Below, piece after piece: positions 43,451-50,998 of a DNA stretch of 50,998 nt. The notes under the pieces were generated by a model. That model was not told the origin of the DNA and ran no database searches. It was given only the letters and a program-made list of their open reading frames with translations. A program made the position numbers and the translations under genes. This stretch comes from Thermoplasmata archaeon (lineage in GTDB: Archaea; Thermoplasmatota; Thermoplasmata; Lutacidiplasmatales; SKW197), in assembly GCA_026414225.1 (NCBI GenBank), contig JAOAJK010000002.1:77640-128637 (forward strand), read 5' to 3'. Numbering within the stretch: the first letter of the stretch is position 1; each line of letters starts with the position of its first letter.

Positions 43451-43455
43451 GTTTA

Positions 43456-43704
43456 TCACCACCTCGATTCTCCGTGATTACTGGAAAGCATCGAGATTTT
43501 CTGAATTATTTCATTGCTTTTTTTCCCCGCGAAGTAGGGGAGCACTTCATTCAGGCGCTGGACAAGGAGCGGGAGTTCTTCAGGGCGTATTGCATCAGGA
43601 TTTATTCCTGCATCCCGGCATTGCTTGGTGTAGATGAAGACACTCATGCTCCCCACAGGGCTTTCTTCCATCGCTTTCACTATTCTTCTTCCGAGGGTAT
43701 TCAC
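43456..43704 (-). CDS. Small helical protein, unknown, in KaiC operon
   Basis: 82 residues starting with GTG whose GTGA overlaps the stop of the previous gene; GGAGGTGA precedes it at ideal distance, which supports this start over the longer open frame. Composition suggests four helices. The stretch INPDAIRPEELPLLVQRLNEVLPYFAGKKSNEIIQKISML resembles small archaeal proteins of unknown role with an IxPExLxxEDLP pattern. It ends 5 nt before the KaiC-like gene. A partner of the ATPase is likely from its position. Confidence 0.65.
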   Translation of the reverse strand: MNTLGRRIVKAMEESPVGSMSVFIYTKQCRDAGINPDAIRPEELPLLVQRLNEVLPYFAGKKSNEIIQKISMLSSNHGESRW

Positions 43705-44003
43705 TGGCTCACCTCCTTGACCAGGTTGTAGCACTCCTCAAGGAAGTCCCTGTCATTCCCAATTTCTGCAAGCACAGTATTGGTGAGTAAGTTGTAGGTC
43801 ATCTCTTCACCGAGGGCAACATAAATTTTTGTGACCGTGGCTTTAATTGAAGCGCGCACATCCTCCCTGCTAAAATCATTCACACTGACCTTTATCACAT
43901 CTGTGACCATGCCAGTTCCAAGGGATTTTTCAAGCACCTTTATCATGTGAGCATGGATTCTCTCCCATTTCCCAGAATTTTCCTCCCGGTAGATATTGTC
44001 CAT
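43701..44003 (-). CDS. Small helical protein, unknown, first gene of KaiC operon
   Basis: 100 residues, predicted helical (ERIHAHMIKVLEKSLG, REDVRASIKATVTKIYVALGEEM, NDRDFLEECYNLVKEV). I do not recognise a family. Divergent from rps12 with about 100 bp between, sharing an AT-rich region; CTTAAAATATT near 44036-44048 may be its TATA box. Heads the operon with the 82-residue protein and the two KaiC-like genes. Confidence 0.6.
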   Translation of the reverse strand: MDNIYREENSGKWERIHAHMIKVLEKSLGTGMVTDVIKVSVNDFSREDVRASIKATVTKIYVALGEEMTYNLLTNTVLAEIGNDRDFLEECYNLVKEVSQ

Positions 44004-44065
44004 TATTTTCCCCTCTGCTGCGTGTTAATTACTAGGAATATTTTAAGGTTTTCACCATCCATGGG

Positions 44066-44077
44066 TTTTATATATAT
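44066..44077 (+). promoter_or_regulatory. TATA box for the rps12-rps7-fusA operon
   Basis: TTTTATATATAT is centred about 36 nt before the rps12 ATG (44108), giving a leader of about 10 nt. It is one of the strongest TATA matches in the window, as expected for ribosomal genes. Confidence 0.75.
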
Positions 44078-44107
44078 CTTGTGTTTTGGTATTGTGGGTG
44101 TCAAATT

Positions 44108-44539
44108 ATGTCGCCTAATGGACTGTATGCTGGTAGAAGACTTGCGAGGAACAGACAGAAGTTCAAATGGAGCAGCAGGTACTATAAGCGAAAAGTGCTG
44201 AAGCTGAAGGAAAAGTCAGACCCGCTTGAGGGTTCCGCCCAGGCAAAGGGAATTGTGATTGAAAAAGTTGGGATTGAGGCGAAGCAACCGAACTCCGCAA
44301 TAAGAAAATGCGTTAAGATTCAGCTAATTAAAAACGGAAGACAGATAACAGCATTCGCCGTGGGTGTGGGTGCAATCAACTTCATAGATGAGCACGATGA
44401 GGTCATGGTCGAAGGCATCGGGGGAAGGATGGGGCGGTCCTATGGAGACATTCCGGGTGTGAGATATAAAGTCATCAAGGTGAACAATATTTCCCTGAGA
44501 GAGCTTGTTAAGGGCAGGAAACAGAAGCCGGTGAGGTGA
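44108..44539 (+). CDS. rps12: Small ribosomal subunit protein S12
   Basis: Decoding-centre ribosomal protein, 143 residues, normal for archaea (bacterial uS12). [16 protein letters not shown] at the N-terminus, then [19 protein letters not shown], the conserved PNSA loop, and [18 protein letters not shown]. Open frame reaches back to 44081, but [13 protein letters not shown] is the family start. First gene of the str-type operon; the usual archaeal L30e and NusA genes are absent upstream. Confidence 0.97.
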   Translation: MSPNGLYAGRRLARNRQKFKWSSRYYKRKVLKLKEKSDPLEGSAQAKGIVIEKVGIEAKQPNSAIRKCVKIQLIKNGRQITAFAVGVGAINFIDEHDEVMVEGIGGRMGRSYGDIPGVRYKVIKVNNISLRELVKGRKQKPVR

Positions 44540-44544
44540 AATAG

Positions 44545-45270
44545 ATGAACGAGGAAAAGCAGGAAACTCCAGTCCCGGAGGAGCCAAAGGAGACCCAGAA
44601 AGAAAAGCCAGCCCAGGAACCGCCGAAGGAGGATAAAGCCAGGGAGCCAGTTGAAAAGAAGTCTCCGCTGGCAGACCACGGGATTCTCCTCTTTGGCAAA
44701 TACTCCTGGGATAACATCGTGATAAAGGACATGGGTATGGCAAAATATATCAACCTTGACCCGGTGGTTGTTCCCCACAGTGAGGGAAAATTTTCAAACG
44801 CGCCATTCATAAAAGCCAGAATGAATGTGGTTGAGAGATTGATAAATTCGTTGATGAAGACGGGCAAGATAGGGAAAAAAACACGGCAATACAACAACTA
44901 TTCTGGCAAGAAATCAAAGGCATACAATGTGGTCAAGAAATCCTTTGACATTATTTATCAGAGAACAAAGACAAACCCCCTCCAGGTGCTGGTGGATGCA
45001 ATTGTGAATTCAGCACCCAGGGAGGAAACCACACGGCTCCAGTATGGTGGCATTTCCGTGGTTAAGTCGGTGGATTCCGCCCCGTATAGGCGCGTCAACA
45101 TTGCAATAAGGAACCTCGCCCTGGGTGCAATCACCGCCACCCATAAATCCACAAAGTCGATGGAGGAATGCCTTGCCAACGAGATAATTCTCGCGGCAAA
45201 GGGAGACATGGGCAGTTTTGCGGTGGCAAAGAAAGAGGATACCGAGAGAATTGCATTGTCAGGCAGGTGA
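44545..45270 (+). CDS. rps7: Small ribosomal subunit protein S7
   Basis: Assembly-initiating head protein of the 30S subunit (uS7). 241 residues: an N-terminal charged extension of about 40 residues rich in Pro, Glu and Lys, then the conserved body with [45 protein letters not shown], and the C-terminal [17 protein letters not shown] and [13 protein letters not shown]. The extension is longer than in many archaea. Starts 5 nt after rps12. Confidence 0.96.
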   Translation: MNEEKQETPVPEEPKETQKEKPAQEPPKEDKAREPVEKKSPLADHGILLFGKYSWDNIVIKDMGMAKYINLDPVVVPHSEGKFSNAPFIKARMNVVERLINSLMKTGKIGKKTRQYNNYSGKKSKAYNVVKKSFDIIYQRTKTNPLQVLVDAIVNSAPREETTRLQYGGISVVKSVDSAPYRRVNIAIRNLALGAITATHKSTKSMEECLANEIILAAKGDMGSFAVAKKEDTERIALSGR

Positions 45271-45277
45271 GTTTCTT

Positions 45278-47479
45278 ATGTATTTGCGTGATGAATTGAT
45301 TAAAAAGATCCCGAAGATGATGTATAAGAAGGAGAATATCAGGAACATCGGAATTGTGGCACACATCCATCACGGGAAGACAACCCTTTCGGACAATCTT
45401 CTTGCCGCAGCAGGGATGATATCAAGTGAACTTGCAGGGAAGCAGCTTGTGCTTAACTTCGACGAGCAGGAGCAGGCACGCCAACTTACGATAAATAATG
45501 CGGATGTGAGCATCGTGCATCCTTACGAAGGACAGGAGTACCTCATCAACCTGATAGACACGCCTGGACATGTGGACTTCGGGGGTGATGTTACAAGGGC
45601 GATGAGGGCTGTGGATGGTGCCGTAGTGCTCGTGTGTGCAGTTGAAGGTGTGATGGCCCAGACCGAGACGGTCTTGAGACAGGCACTCCGTGAGAAAGTC
45701 AAACCCGTGCTCTTCATAAGCAAGGTGGACAGGGCGATAAATGAACTCAAACTCACACCTGAAATGCTCCAGCAGAGATTCACGAAGATAATTTATGATG
45801 TGAATGCATTGATTGAAAAGATGGCACCGGAGGAGTTCAAATCAAAATGGAAAGTAAGTGTGATGGATGGAAGTGTGGCTTTTGGAAGTGCTTACCACAA
45901 CTGGGCACTTTCCGTGCCGTATATGAAGAAAACAGGTGTCACATTCAAGGATATTATTGAACTCTGTTCTGAAGGCAGGCATAAGGAGCTGGCCGGAAAA
46001 GCAAAGATAAATGATGTGGTATTCGACATGGTTGTGAGGCATCTGCCAAACCCAATTGAAGCCCAGAAATACAGGATTCCCCACATATGGAAGGGAGACC
46101 TTGAGAGCCCTGTGGGCAAGGCAATGCTCGAGGTAAACCCAGATGGTCCTGTTTCCTTCATGATAACCGACATTACGATAGACCCGAATGCTGGAGAAAT
46201 TGCAACGGGACGTCTCTTCAGCGGACGATTAATAAAAGGAATGGAACTCCACATTGGAGGCACCAAGTTCAAGGACAAGGTGCAGCATGTCTCGCTGTTC
46301 ATGGGACCCGAACGCTTGGTCGTTGACGAGGTGGTTGCAGGCAACATCGCTGCGGTGACTGGGCTTTCCCATGCGGTTGTTGGTGTCACAGCGAGCAATC
46401 TTCCAGATATCACACCATTTGAGGAAATCGTGCATGTGTCTGAACCGGTTGTCACGGTTGCAATTGAGCCGAAGAAGATGTCAGATCTCCCGAAACTGAT
46501 TGAAGTCATGCGGAAGGTCGCAAAGGAAGATGCTTCCCTCAAGGTTGAAATAAACCAGGAGACGGGAGAGCACCTGCTTTCCGGAATGGGTGAACTGCAT
46601 CTGGAAATCACAACCTACAGAATAATCAACGACCACAGGGTTGAGATTAACATCTCGAAGCCAATCGTGGTTTATCGCGAAAGTGTCCAGGGCAAGGGAG
46701 GTCCGTTTGAGGGCAAGTCCCCGAACAAGCACAACCGCTTCTATCTCGAGGTCTGTCCTCTTGAAGAGGGTGTTGTAAAGGGAATTGAAAACGGCGAGAT
46801 TCCAACCGGGGAGAGAATAAAGGACATTAAGGCGCTGGCAAAGAAACTCCAGGATGCCGGGATGGACAAGGAGGAAGCGAAGAAGGTTGTGTGGATTGAG
46901 GGGAAGAACATCTTTGTGGATGCCACCTGGGGCATTCAATACCTCAACGAAACAATGGAACTCTGCATTCAGGCATTTAAGGAAGCGATGGACAGGGGAC
47001 CCCTGGCAGCAGAAAAGGTGACAGGCGTAAAAGTCCGCCTCGTGGATGCAAAGCTGCACGAAGATAGCATTCACAGAGGCCCTGCCCAGGTAATCCCGGC
47101 GGTCCGTTCCGCAATCTACGGGGCAATGTGTCAGGCAGGGAGAATTCTGCTTGAACCGATTCAGAAAGTAACTGTGAATGTTCCTCAGGAAATTATGAGC
47201 AATGCTACAAGGGAATTGCAGCGGAGAAGGGGCGAAATAATGGATATGACCCAGGTTGGGGACTACACCACAATCGTGGCAAAGGTGCCCGTTGCAGAGA
47301 TGTTTGGATTTGCGAGTGACATAAGAAGTGCAACCGCAGGCAAGGTGCTCTGGGGCACGGAGAGCATGGGATTCCAGCCAGTGCCCAGGGAAATGATGAT
47401 GAATGTGGTGGCAGAAATCAGGACGAGAAAGGGTCTGAAACCGGAACCATACGACGAAGCCTACTATGCAGGGATGTAA
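45278..47479 (+). CDS. fusA: Translation elongation factor aEF-2
   Basis: GTPase that moves the ribosome along mRNA. 733 residues, full length. AGGTGA stands 7 nt before the ATG at 45278; the open frame from 45218 overlaps rps7 and is rejected. G1 is AHIHHGKTT (His 31 in place of the usual Asp of AHIDHGKTT), switch I reads ARQLTI instead of ARGITI, G3 DTPGHVDF and G4-like SKVD. The diphthamide-loop sequence [11 protein letters not shown] is intact. Domains III-V follow with [23 protein letters not shown]. The operon ends here; EF-1-alpha and S10, often next in archaea, are absent. Confidence 0.96.
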   Translation: MYLRDELIKKIPKMMYKKENIRNIGIVAHIHHGKTTLSDNLLAAAGMISSELAGKQLVLNFDEQEQARQLTINNADVSIVHPYEGQEYLINLIDTPGHVDFGGDVTRAMRAVDGAVVLVCAVEGVMAQTETVLRQALREKVKPVLFISKVDRAINELKLTPEMLQQRFTKIIYDVNALIEKMAPEEFKSKWKVSVMDGSVAFGSAYHNWALSVPYMKKTGVTFKDIIELCSEGRHKELAGKAKINDVVFDMVVRHLPNPIEAQKYRIPHIWKGDLESPVGKAMLEVNPDGPVSFMITDITIDPNAGEIATGRLFSGRLIKGMELHIGGTKFKDKVQHVSLFMGPERLVVDEVVAGNIAAVTGLSHAVVGVTASNLPDITPFEEIVHVSEPVVTVAIEPKKMSDLPKLIEVMRKVAKEDASLKVEINQETGEHLLSGMGELHLEITTYRIINDHRVEINISKPIVVYRESVQGKGGPFEGKSPNKHNRFYLEVCPLEEGVVKGIENGEIPTGERIKDIKALAKKLQDAGMDKEEAKKVVWIEGKNIFVDATWGIQYLNETMELCIQAFKEAMDRGPLAAEKVTGVKVRLVDAKLHEDSIHRGPAQVIPAVRSAIYGAMCQAGRILLEPIQKVTVNVPQEIMSNATRELQRRRGEIMDMTQVGDYTTIVAKVPVAEMFGFASDIRSATAGKVLWGTESMGFQPVPREMMMNVVAEIRTRKGLKPEPYDEAYYAGM

Positions 47480-47493
47480 AGCACAAGGCCAAA

Positions 47494-47501
47494 CTTTTTT
47501 T
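47494..47501 (+). terminator. Oligo-T terminator after fusA
   Basis: A run of T close after the fusA stop, in an otherwise short AT-rich gap before the convergent acyltransferase gene. Confidence 0.5.
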
Positions 47502-47515
47502 GATTTCTTAATTTT

Positions 47516-48058
47516 CTAAATTTCAAAATTTTTGCCGCACTTGGTGCATGTATAGTGCTTGTTAACCTTCTTTGCAGGAAACCCGCATTCGCACACATAC
47601 CCGTGGATTCGCGCAGGAACGCCGAGGACAAGTGCGTGGGAAGGCACATCCTTCGTGACCACGGAACCAGCACCCACCATCGCATGCTCGCCTATTGTAA
47701 TCCCACAGATTATCGTGGCATTGGCACCGATTGAGGCCCCCCTTTTAACAAGCGTTTTTACCAGCCGCTCCTCTCCCCAGTATTTTGCCCGTGGATAAAG
47801 GTCGTTTGTGAATGTGGCCGCTGGACCAACGAAGACATCGTCCTCGATCACGACGCCATGATAAATGCTAACATAATTCTGGATTTTAACATTGTTTCCA
47901 ATCCGCACACCAAAATCAATGTAAACGCCCTTTCCGATATTGCAGTTCTCGCCTATCTCGGTATCCTCCCGCACCTGTGCATGATGCCAGATTCTCGTGC
48001 CATCGCCAATTTTCGCCCGCTCGGAAACCTCGGCAGTTGGATGAATCTTCGGAGGCAT
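47516..48058 (-). CDS. Left-handed beta-helix N-acetyltransferase (WbpD-like) with zinc ribbon
   Basis: 180-residue hexapeptide-repeat acetyltransferase. Repeats [25 protein letters not shown] and so on build the beta helix; [43 protein letters not shown] and VLGVPAR match the WbpD/PglD-type enzymes that acetylate amino sugars on nucleotide carriers. A C-terminal zinc ribbon (CECG and CTKCG) is added. The likely pathway is synthesis of diacetylated sugars for surface glycans, fitting the glycoproteins in this window. TATA (CTTATATAC) near 48086-48094 gives a short leader. Confidence 0.85.
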   Translation of the reverse strand: MPPKIHPTAEVSERAKIGDGTRIWHHAQVREDTEIGENCNIGKGVYIDFGVRIGNNVKIQNYVSIYHGVVIEDDVFVGPAATFTNDLYPRAKYWGEERLVKTLVKRGASIGANATIICGITIGEHAMVGAGSVVTKDVPSHALVLGVPARIHGYVCECGFPAKKVNKHYTCTKCGKNFEI

Positions 48059-48150
48059 GGAAATCCGAAGAGGAGTAATTGCACACTGTATATAAGGGTT
48101 TCAGCGACTGTCTGGGTTTTGAAAAACTCCTCTGATGTCAAAAACCAAAA

Positions 48151-48160
48151 CTCTATATTC
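48151..48160 (+). promoter_or_regulatory. TATA box for the MTH1187-type/thiI-like/cobO operon
   Basis: CTCTATATTC is centred about 26 nt before the ATG at 48182, fitting a leaderless transcript. Confidence 0.6.
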
Positions 48161-48181
48161 CCCCGTATTTTCCTCATAACC

Positions 48182-48478
48182 ATGATTGTAGCCGAAATCA
48201 GTGTGGTGCCGATAGGTGAAGGCACAAGTGTGGGAAAATATGTGCGTCTGGCCGTGAAGGCAATAAAGGATAGCGGGGTAAAGTATCATGTTTCCCCGAT
48301 GGGCACATGCTTTGAGGTGGATAACCTGGAGAAAGCCCTTGAGATTGCTGCGAAAGCTCACAGGGCGGTTGCTGGCGCTGGTGCAAAACGAATCGTGACC
48401 ACGCTCAAAATCGATGAGCGGCTTGACACAGCCCACAGCATGGAGAAGAAGGTGGCCTCGGCAACAAGAGAGGACTGA
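48182..48478 (+). CDS. MTH1187/YkoF-type thiamine-binding-like protein
   Basis: 98 residues of the MTH1187 (DUF77) family, small ferredoxin-like tetramers; some relatives bind thiamine or its pyrimidine part. Recognised by AEISVVPIGEGTSVGKYVRLAVKAIK, YHVSPMGTCFEV and VTTLKIDERLD. Starts at a leaderless promoter. One base separates its stop from the thiI-like start, so the two are co-expressed, which supports a link to thiamine or thiazole metabolism. Confidence 0.85.
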   Translation: MIVAEISVVPIGEGTSVGKYVRLAVKAIKDSGVKYHVSPMGTCFEVDNLEKALEIAAKAHRAVAGAGAKRIVTTLKIDERLDTAHSMEKKVASATRED

Positions 48479-48479
48479 A

Positions 48480-49343
48480 ATGGTAATACTTGTCCGCTAT
48501 GCAGAGATTGCCCTCAAGTCAAGATATGTAAGGAACGCAATGGAAAACGCCCTGATACGAAACCTCGAAAGCAAGCTGATTGAAAACAAAATCCAGGCGA
48601 AAATTGAAAGGGACAGGGGACACATTTACATCACAAGTGACCGGGAGCAGGAGATTGCTTCCCTCGTAGCTAGAACCTTCGGTGTCGTTTCCTACAGCCA
48701 CTGTGTAAAATGTGGCACCGCTATGGGAGAGATTGAGCGGAATGTGCTTGAGATGGTCGCAAACCTGGCTGCAAATAAAAAGACATTCGCGATAAGGGCG
48801 AGAAGGGCTGGGACATTTGGGTTCACGAGCATGGAGCTTGCGAGACACCTCGGAAGTGCAGTCCTCGGAAAATTTCCGCACCTTGAAGTGAACCTAGACG
48901 AGCCGGCGCTTGAAATCCATGTGGAGGTAAGGCAGGGCGGGACCTACATTTACACAGAAAGATTGCCAGGACCAGGCGGGCTTCCTTATGGGACGCAGGG
49001 TACCGTCGTGGCTTTACTTGGAGGCAGGGATGATGTGGTTGCTGCCTGGCTTATGATGAAGCGGGGATGCAGTGTGGTTGCCGTCGGGAGGTGCGAGGCG
49101 TTTTCCAGCGCTCTGAAGAAATGGAATCCCGTGAGGTTTGAGGTGCTGGAACCGACCCTGGAAAATGGAATCAAAATTGCGAAAAAAAGGAGAGCAATGG
49201 GTGTCGTAAGCGGAATGCAACCTGAGGAACTGGCCGCGATTCTCGCGACGCCAGCAGAAATTCCAGTGTTTTTGCCGCTGGCCGGACTTGACGGAAAGAC
49301 CCTCACGGAACTATATGAACGGATAGGAGTCGAGGAACCATGA
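48480..49343 (+). CDS. Truncated ThiI-like protein with THUMP domain and degenerate PP-loop
   Basis: 287 residues, shorter than ThiI (about 380 plus). Residues 1-165 are the ferredoxin-like and THUMP RNA-binding parts (LVRYAEIALKS, RARRAGTFGFTSMELARHLG, EIHVEV). The PP-loop ATPase part is shortened: the motif SGGxDS reads LGGRDD (about 180-185) in VVALLGGRDDVVAAWLMMKRG, and roughly 60 residues of the catalytic region are missing before SGMQPEELAAI. So tRNA 4-thiouridine synthesis by this protein is unlikely. It may bind tRNA or act in a regulatory or thiamine-related role with the preceding gene. Stop overlaps the next gene by 4 nt. Confidence 0.75.
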   Translation: MVILVRYAEIALKSRYVRNAMENALIRNLESKLIENKIQAKIERDRGHIYITSDREQEIASLVARTFGVVSYSHCVKCGTAMGEIERNVLEMVANLAANKKTFAIRARRAGTFGFTSMELARHLGSAVLGKFPHLEVNLDEPALEIHVEVRQGGTYIYTERLPGPGGLPYGTQGTVVALLGGRDDVVAAWLMMKRGCSVVAVGRCEAFSSALKKWNPVRFEVLEPTLENGIKIAKKRRAMGVVSGMQPEELAAILATPAEIPVFLPLAGLDGKTLTELYERIGVEEP

Positions 49344-49849
49344 AGGGGTACATCCAGGTTTACACAGGCGATGGAAAGGGCAAGACGAGCGCTGCTCTCG
49401 GGCTTGCGGTGAGAGCCCTTGGCAGAGGGAAGAAGGTCTGTATCGTGCAGTTCATGAAGGGCATCGAAACAGGTGAAATTCTGTTTTTTGAGGGAAAACC
49501 CGGAATTGTGATAAAACAGTTTGGAACCGGGGAATTTGTGATGGAGCCAGGAGAGGGGGAGAAAAATTCGGCGTATCAGGCGCTGAATTATGCGAAGGAG
49601 CAGATGCTATCTGGAAGTTTTGACATAATTATTCTTGACGAAATAAATGTAGCTCTGCAGATGCAACTGCTTGGGGTATCTGCGGTGCTGGACTTTCTCA
49701 GACAGAAGCCAGAAGATGTGGAGGTTGTGCTTACGGGTAGAAATGCCCCAAAAGAACTTCTGGAAATTGCAGACCTCGTGACCGAGATGCGGGAAGTCAA
49801 GCACTATTACAAGAAGGGAATCGGGGCGAGAGAGGGAATTGAATACTAG
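49340..49849 (+). CDS. cobO: Corrinoid (cobalamin) adenosyltransferase, CobA/CobO type
   Basis: 169 residues, transfers the adenosyl group of ATP to cobalt in corrinoids for adenosylcobalamin. P-loop GDGKGKTSAALGLAVRA at the N-terminus, IVQFMKG, LDEINVALQMQLL and VVLTGRNAPKELLEIADLVTEM match CobO/BtuR. Ends in HYYKKGIGAREGIEY as in the family. Last gene of the operon with the MTH1187-type and ThiI-like genes. Implies corrinoid use or salvage. Confidence 0.93.
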   Translation: MKGYIQVYTGDGKGKTSAALGLAVRALGRGKKVCIVQFMKGIETGEILFFEGKPGIVIKQFGTGEFVMEPGEGEKNSAYQALNYAKEQMLSGSFDIIILDEINVALQMQLLGVSAVLDFLRQKPEDVEVVLTGRNAPKELLEIADLVTEMREVKHYYKKGIGAREGIEY

Positions 49850-50156
49850 CGAGGGGGCTACGCCCCCTTACGGTAACCCTCGGGATGGGCATCCTACGGT
49901 ACCTGTGTTAAGGGTTATCTGACGATACCGAACCTTTTGGATAAAACCTGGGCGTGCCTGAAAAGGGTTCCTCTGTATTATCAAGGGACCCCGTGAAAGC
50001 CTGCAGGGACGAGTAATTCGCCCGTTGATTCCTCAGTTCCCGGCAACCAGTCCCGTGGACATTCATACCTGGCTTCCCCCGTTCACTGGGTGGGTTGATA
50101 ATACGGTGCGGACCCAACCAAAGTTTTATATTCTCAGTTATGTTGTGGATGCCCGG
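49850..50156. other. Gene-free region with repeat-like hairpin and cryptic sequence
   Basis: Begins with a stem-loop AGGGGGC-tac-GCCCCCT (49852-49868) followed by TACGGTAACCCTC, nearly the same as the element after 13661. The next about 230 bases are unusually GC-rich and structured for a spacer. A leftward open frame (49908-50228) exists but crosses into the next gene and shows no known protein family. The right end has the TATA box of the next gene. An old mobile-element remnant or a non-coding RNA are both possible. Confidence 0.45.
50124..50132 (+). promoter_or_regulatory. TATA box for the 7TM-DUF835 gene
   Basis: TTTTATATT is centred about 29 nt before the ATG at 50157, so the transcript is leaderless or nearly so. 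Confidence 0.6.
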
Positions 50157-50998
50157 ATGGAGATAAGTTATTATCTTTACGGAGTTGTGTTTCTGGCCAC
50201 CGCAATAGCAACAATGTATGTGGCCCACCGCGGCTACTGGTCTGACCCGAAGGGCAGAAAAAACAAGCTGTTTCTGTTTCTCTCACTCGCGATGATAATC
50301 TGGCTGCTGGGAGAAGCTGGTTTCTGGTTTTCAAGCGAGATGAAGATGGTGCTGGCATTCTACCACTTCAAGTACATTGGAATAATCCTCACACCCTCTG
50401 CTTTCTTCTTCGTGGCCAATGCCGTGCCCATCTGGCGGAACATCTTGAATAAAAAATGGGTGTATTATGTCCTTTTGAGCTTTGCCGCTGGGTTCGTGAC
50501 ACTCTGTGTTACGAATCCTCTCACCAACATATTTTTCTCATCCTATTACGAAGCTCCGCTAGCGCCAGGAAAATATTACGGCGAATGGTCAGCCATATGG
50601 TGGGGATACACGCTCTGTGCTTACTCTATCATTCTCGCTGGAATAATCTCCTTCTTGATTTCAATAAAGCAGGCGAAAACGAAAATTGAGAGGAACCAGG
50701 CAAGGGTACTGGTTTTTGCAGCAATCATTCCGTTTGTGGGTAATGTGATTAACCTACTCACTCCTACTTTCATTGACCCGACGCCTTTTGCAATGAGCTT
50801 TTCTACAATCTTGCTAGGTTACGCAATTTCAAAGTACAAGCTGTTTTCAATTACGCCGGAAACAGAGAGGATGGATGGAGTTAAGGAGAAAATTCCGTTC
50901 AAGGTTGAGCATGGCTACAATTATGTGATAGTCGATGACCACACGAACGCACCGTACTTCCTGCTCCGTGCCCTCTCCACCCAGAAACCCGGGCTCTG
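50157..50998 (+). CDS. Seven-transmembrane sensor protein with DUF835-like domain (partial)
   Basis: Cut by the right edge; 280 codons visible with no stop. The N-terminal about 225 residues have seven hydrophobic segments in the pattern of the 7TM sensor module of histidine kinases (LYGVVFLATAIATMYVAHRG, then W-rich loops and LLGYAISKYKLFSITP at the end). The next part, FKVEHGYNYVIVDDHTNAPYFLLRAL, resembles the start of DUF835, a KaiC-related domain found behind such sensors in archaea. Whether a kinase domain follows cannot be seen. It may sense an outside signal and feed a KaiC-like network such as that at 41274-44003, but this is inference. Confidence 0.75.
   Translation, partial: MEISYYLYGVVFLATAIATMYVAHRGYWSDPKGRKNKLFLFLSLAMIIWLLGEAGFWFSSEMKMVLAFYHFKYIGIILTPSAFFFVANAVPIWRNILNKKWVYYVLLSFAAGFVTLCVTNPLTNIFFSSYYEAPLAPGKYYGEWSAIWWGYTLCAYSIILAGIISFLISIKQAKTKIERNQARVLVFAAIIPFVGNVINLLTPTFIDPTPFAMSFSTILLGYAISKYKLFSITPETERMDGVKEKIPFKVEHGYNYVIVDDHTNAPYFLLRALSTQKPGL

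Noticed and set aside
45218-45277. Longer EF-2 frame starting inside rps7
   Set aside because: No ribosome-binding site there; AGGTGA before 45278 and the family N-terminus support the shorter form.
47858-48181. Upstream extension of the MTH1187-type protein
   Set aside because: It is antisense to the acyltransferase gene and passes through the TATA box at 48151.
49908-50228. Leftward open frame of 106 codons
   Set aside because: It crosses into the coding part of the 7TM gene in antisense and shows no family; kept only as a cryptic region.
1-50998. rRNA genes, CRISPR arrays, intact insertion sequences or a replication origin
   Set aside because: No direct-repeat arrays, no transposase motifs, no rRNA-like stretches and no origin-type repeats next to Cdc6 were seen.

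Overview
This window is a piece of an archaeal chromosome. The gene content is archaeal throughout: prefoldin beta, fibrillarin, Nep1, aIF2-gamma, ribosomal protein S6e, a Taw2-type wyosine methyltransferase, archaeal-type UMP kinase, aEF-2, S12 and S7. Promoters also look archaeal: many first genes have a TATA box centred about 26 nt before the start codon, which implies leaderless mRNAs. Large N-glycosylation-rich surface proteins, KaiC-like ATPases, a 7TM-DUF835 protein, a Rab/Ras-like GTPase and the EF-2 P-loop variant AHIHHGKT suggest a euryarchaeon, most likely Thermoplasmatota. That lineage call is inference. No rRNA, CRISPR array or intact insertion sequence was found.

Layout. 1-1183: iron control, with a DtxR-FeoA fusion and feoB (cut by the window edge) behind a palindromic operator. 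1289-4740: an FGGY kinase lacking its catalytic Asp, a GNAT/YoaP-like protein, and a membrane zinc-ribbon protein. 4785-7098: overlapping operon pfdB-DHH phosphoesterase-taw2. 7188-12089: a 1.6-kilo-residue membrane-anchored surface protein built on a subtilase fold that has lost its catalytic triad. 12091-16201: UMP kinase, a KaiC-like ATPase, tRNA-Cys, an operon of a small protein, S-adenosylhomocysteinase and a methyltransferase, then tRNA-Ala. 16413-21202: a proton pyrophosphatase with an added extracellular domain, then HypF, which implies a [NiFe] hydrogenase elsewhere in the genome. 21270-24601: a small GTPase divergent from an Mrp/NBP35 ATPase, then a two-gene operon of a ribbon-helix-helix protein and a degenerate FtsZ-like protein. 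24651-26467: tRNA-Val, a stand-alone RAM protein, a glycosyltransferase and fibrillarin. 26555-34014: an ABC exporter, an MFS transporter and a giant MMPL/RND protein. 34111-35582: an AT-rich type II restriction-modification pair, probably acquired. 35690-41184: an informational cluster read leftward (S6e, aIF2-gamma, a flavoprotein, Nep1) ending in an ABC exporter. 41274-44003: a compact four-gene operon of two unknown small proteins, an intact KaiC-like ATPase and a degenerate double-KaiC protein. 44108-47479: S12-S7-EF-2. 47516-49849: a sugar N-acetyltransferase, then a MTH1187-type protein, a truncated ThiI-like protein and a corrinoid adenosyltransferase. 50157-end: a 7TM-DUF835 protein cut by the window edge.

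A theme is the number of proteins that keep a fold but lose the catalytic residues: FGGY kinase, subtilase, FtsZ-like, ThiI-like and double KaiC. The most promising loci for new biology are the RHH/FtsZ-like operon (23031-24601), which resembles the cdrS-ftsZ2 arrangement of haloarchaea but with a single-domain tubulin-like protein, and the KaiC/pseudo-KaiC operon (41274-44003). Functions come from motif recognition by eye; no database search was run.
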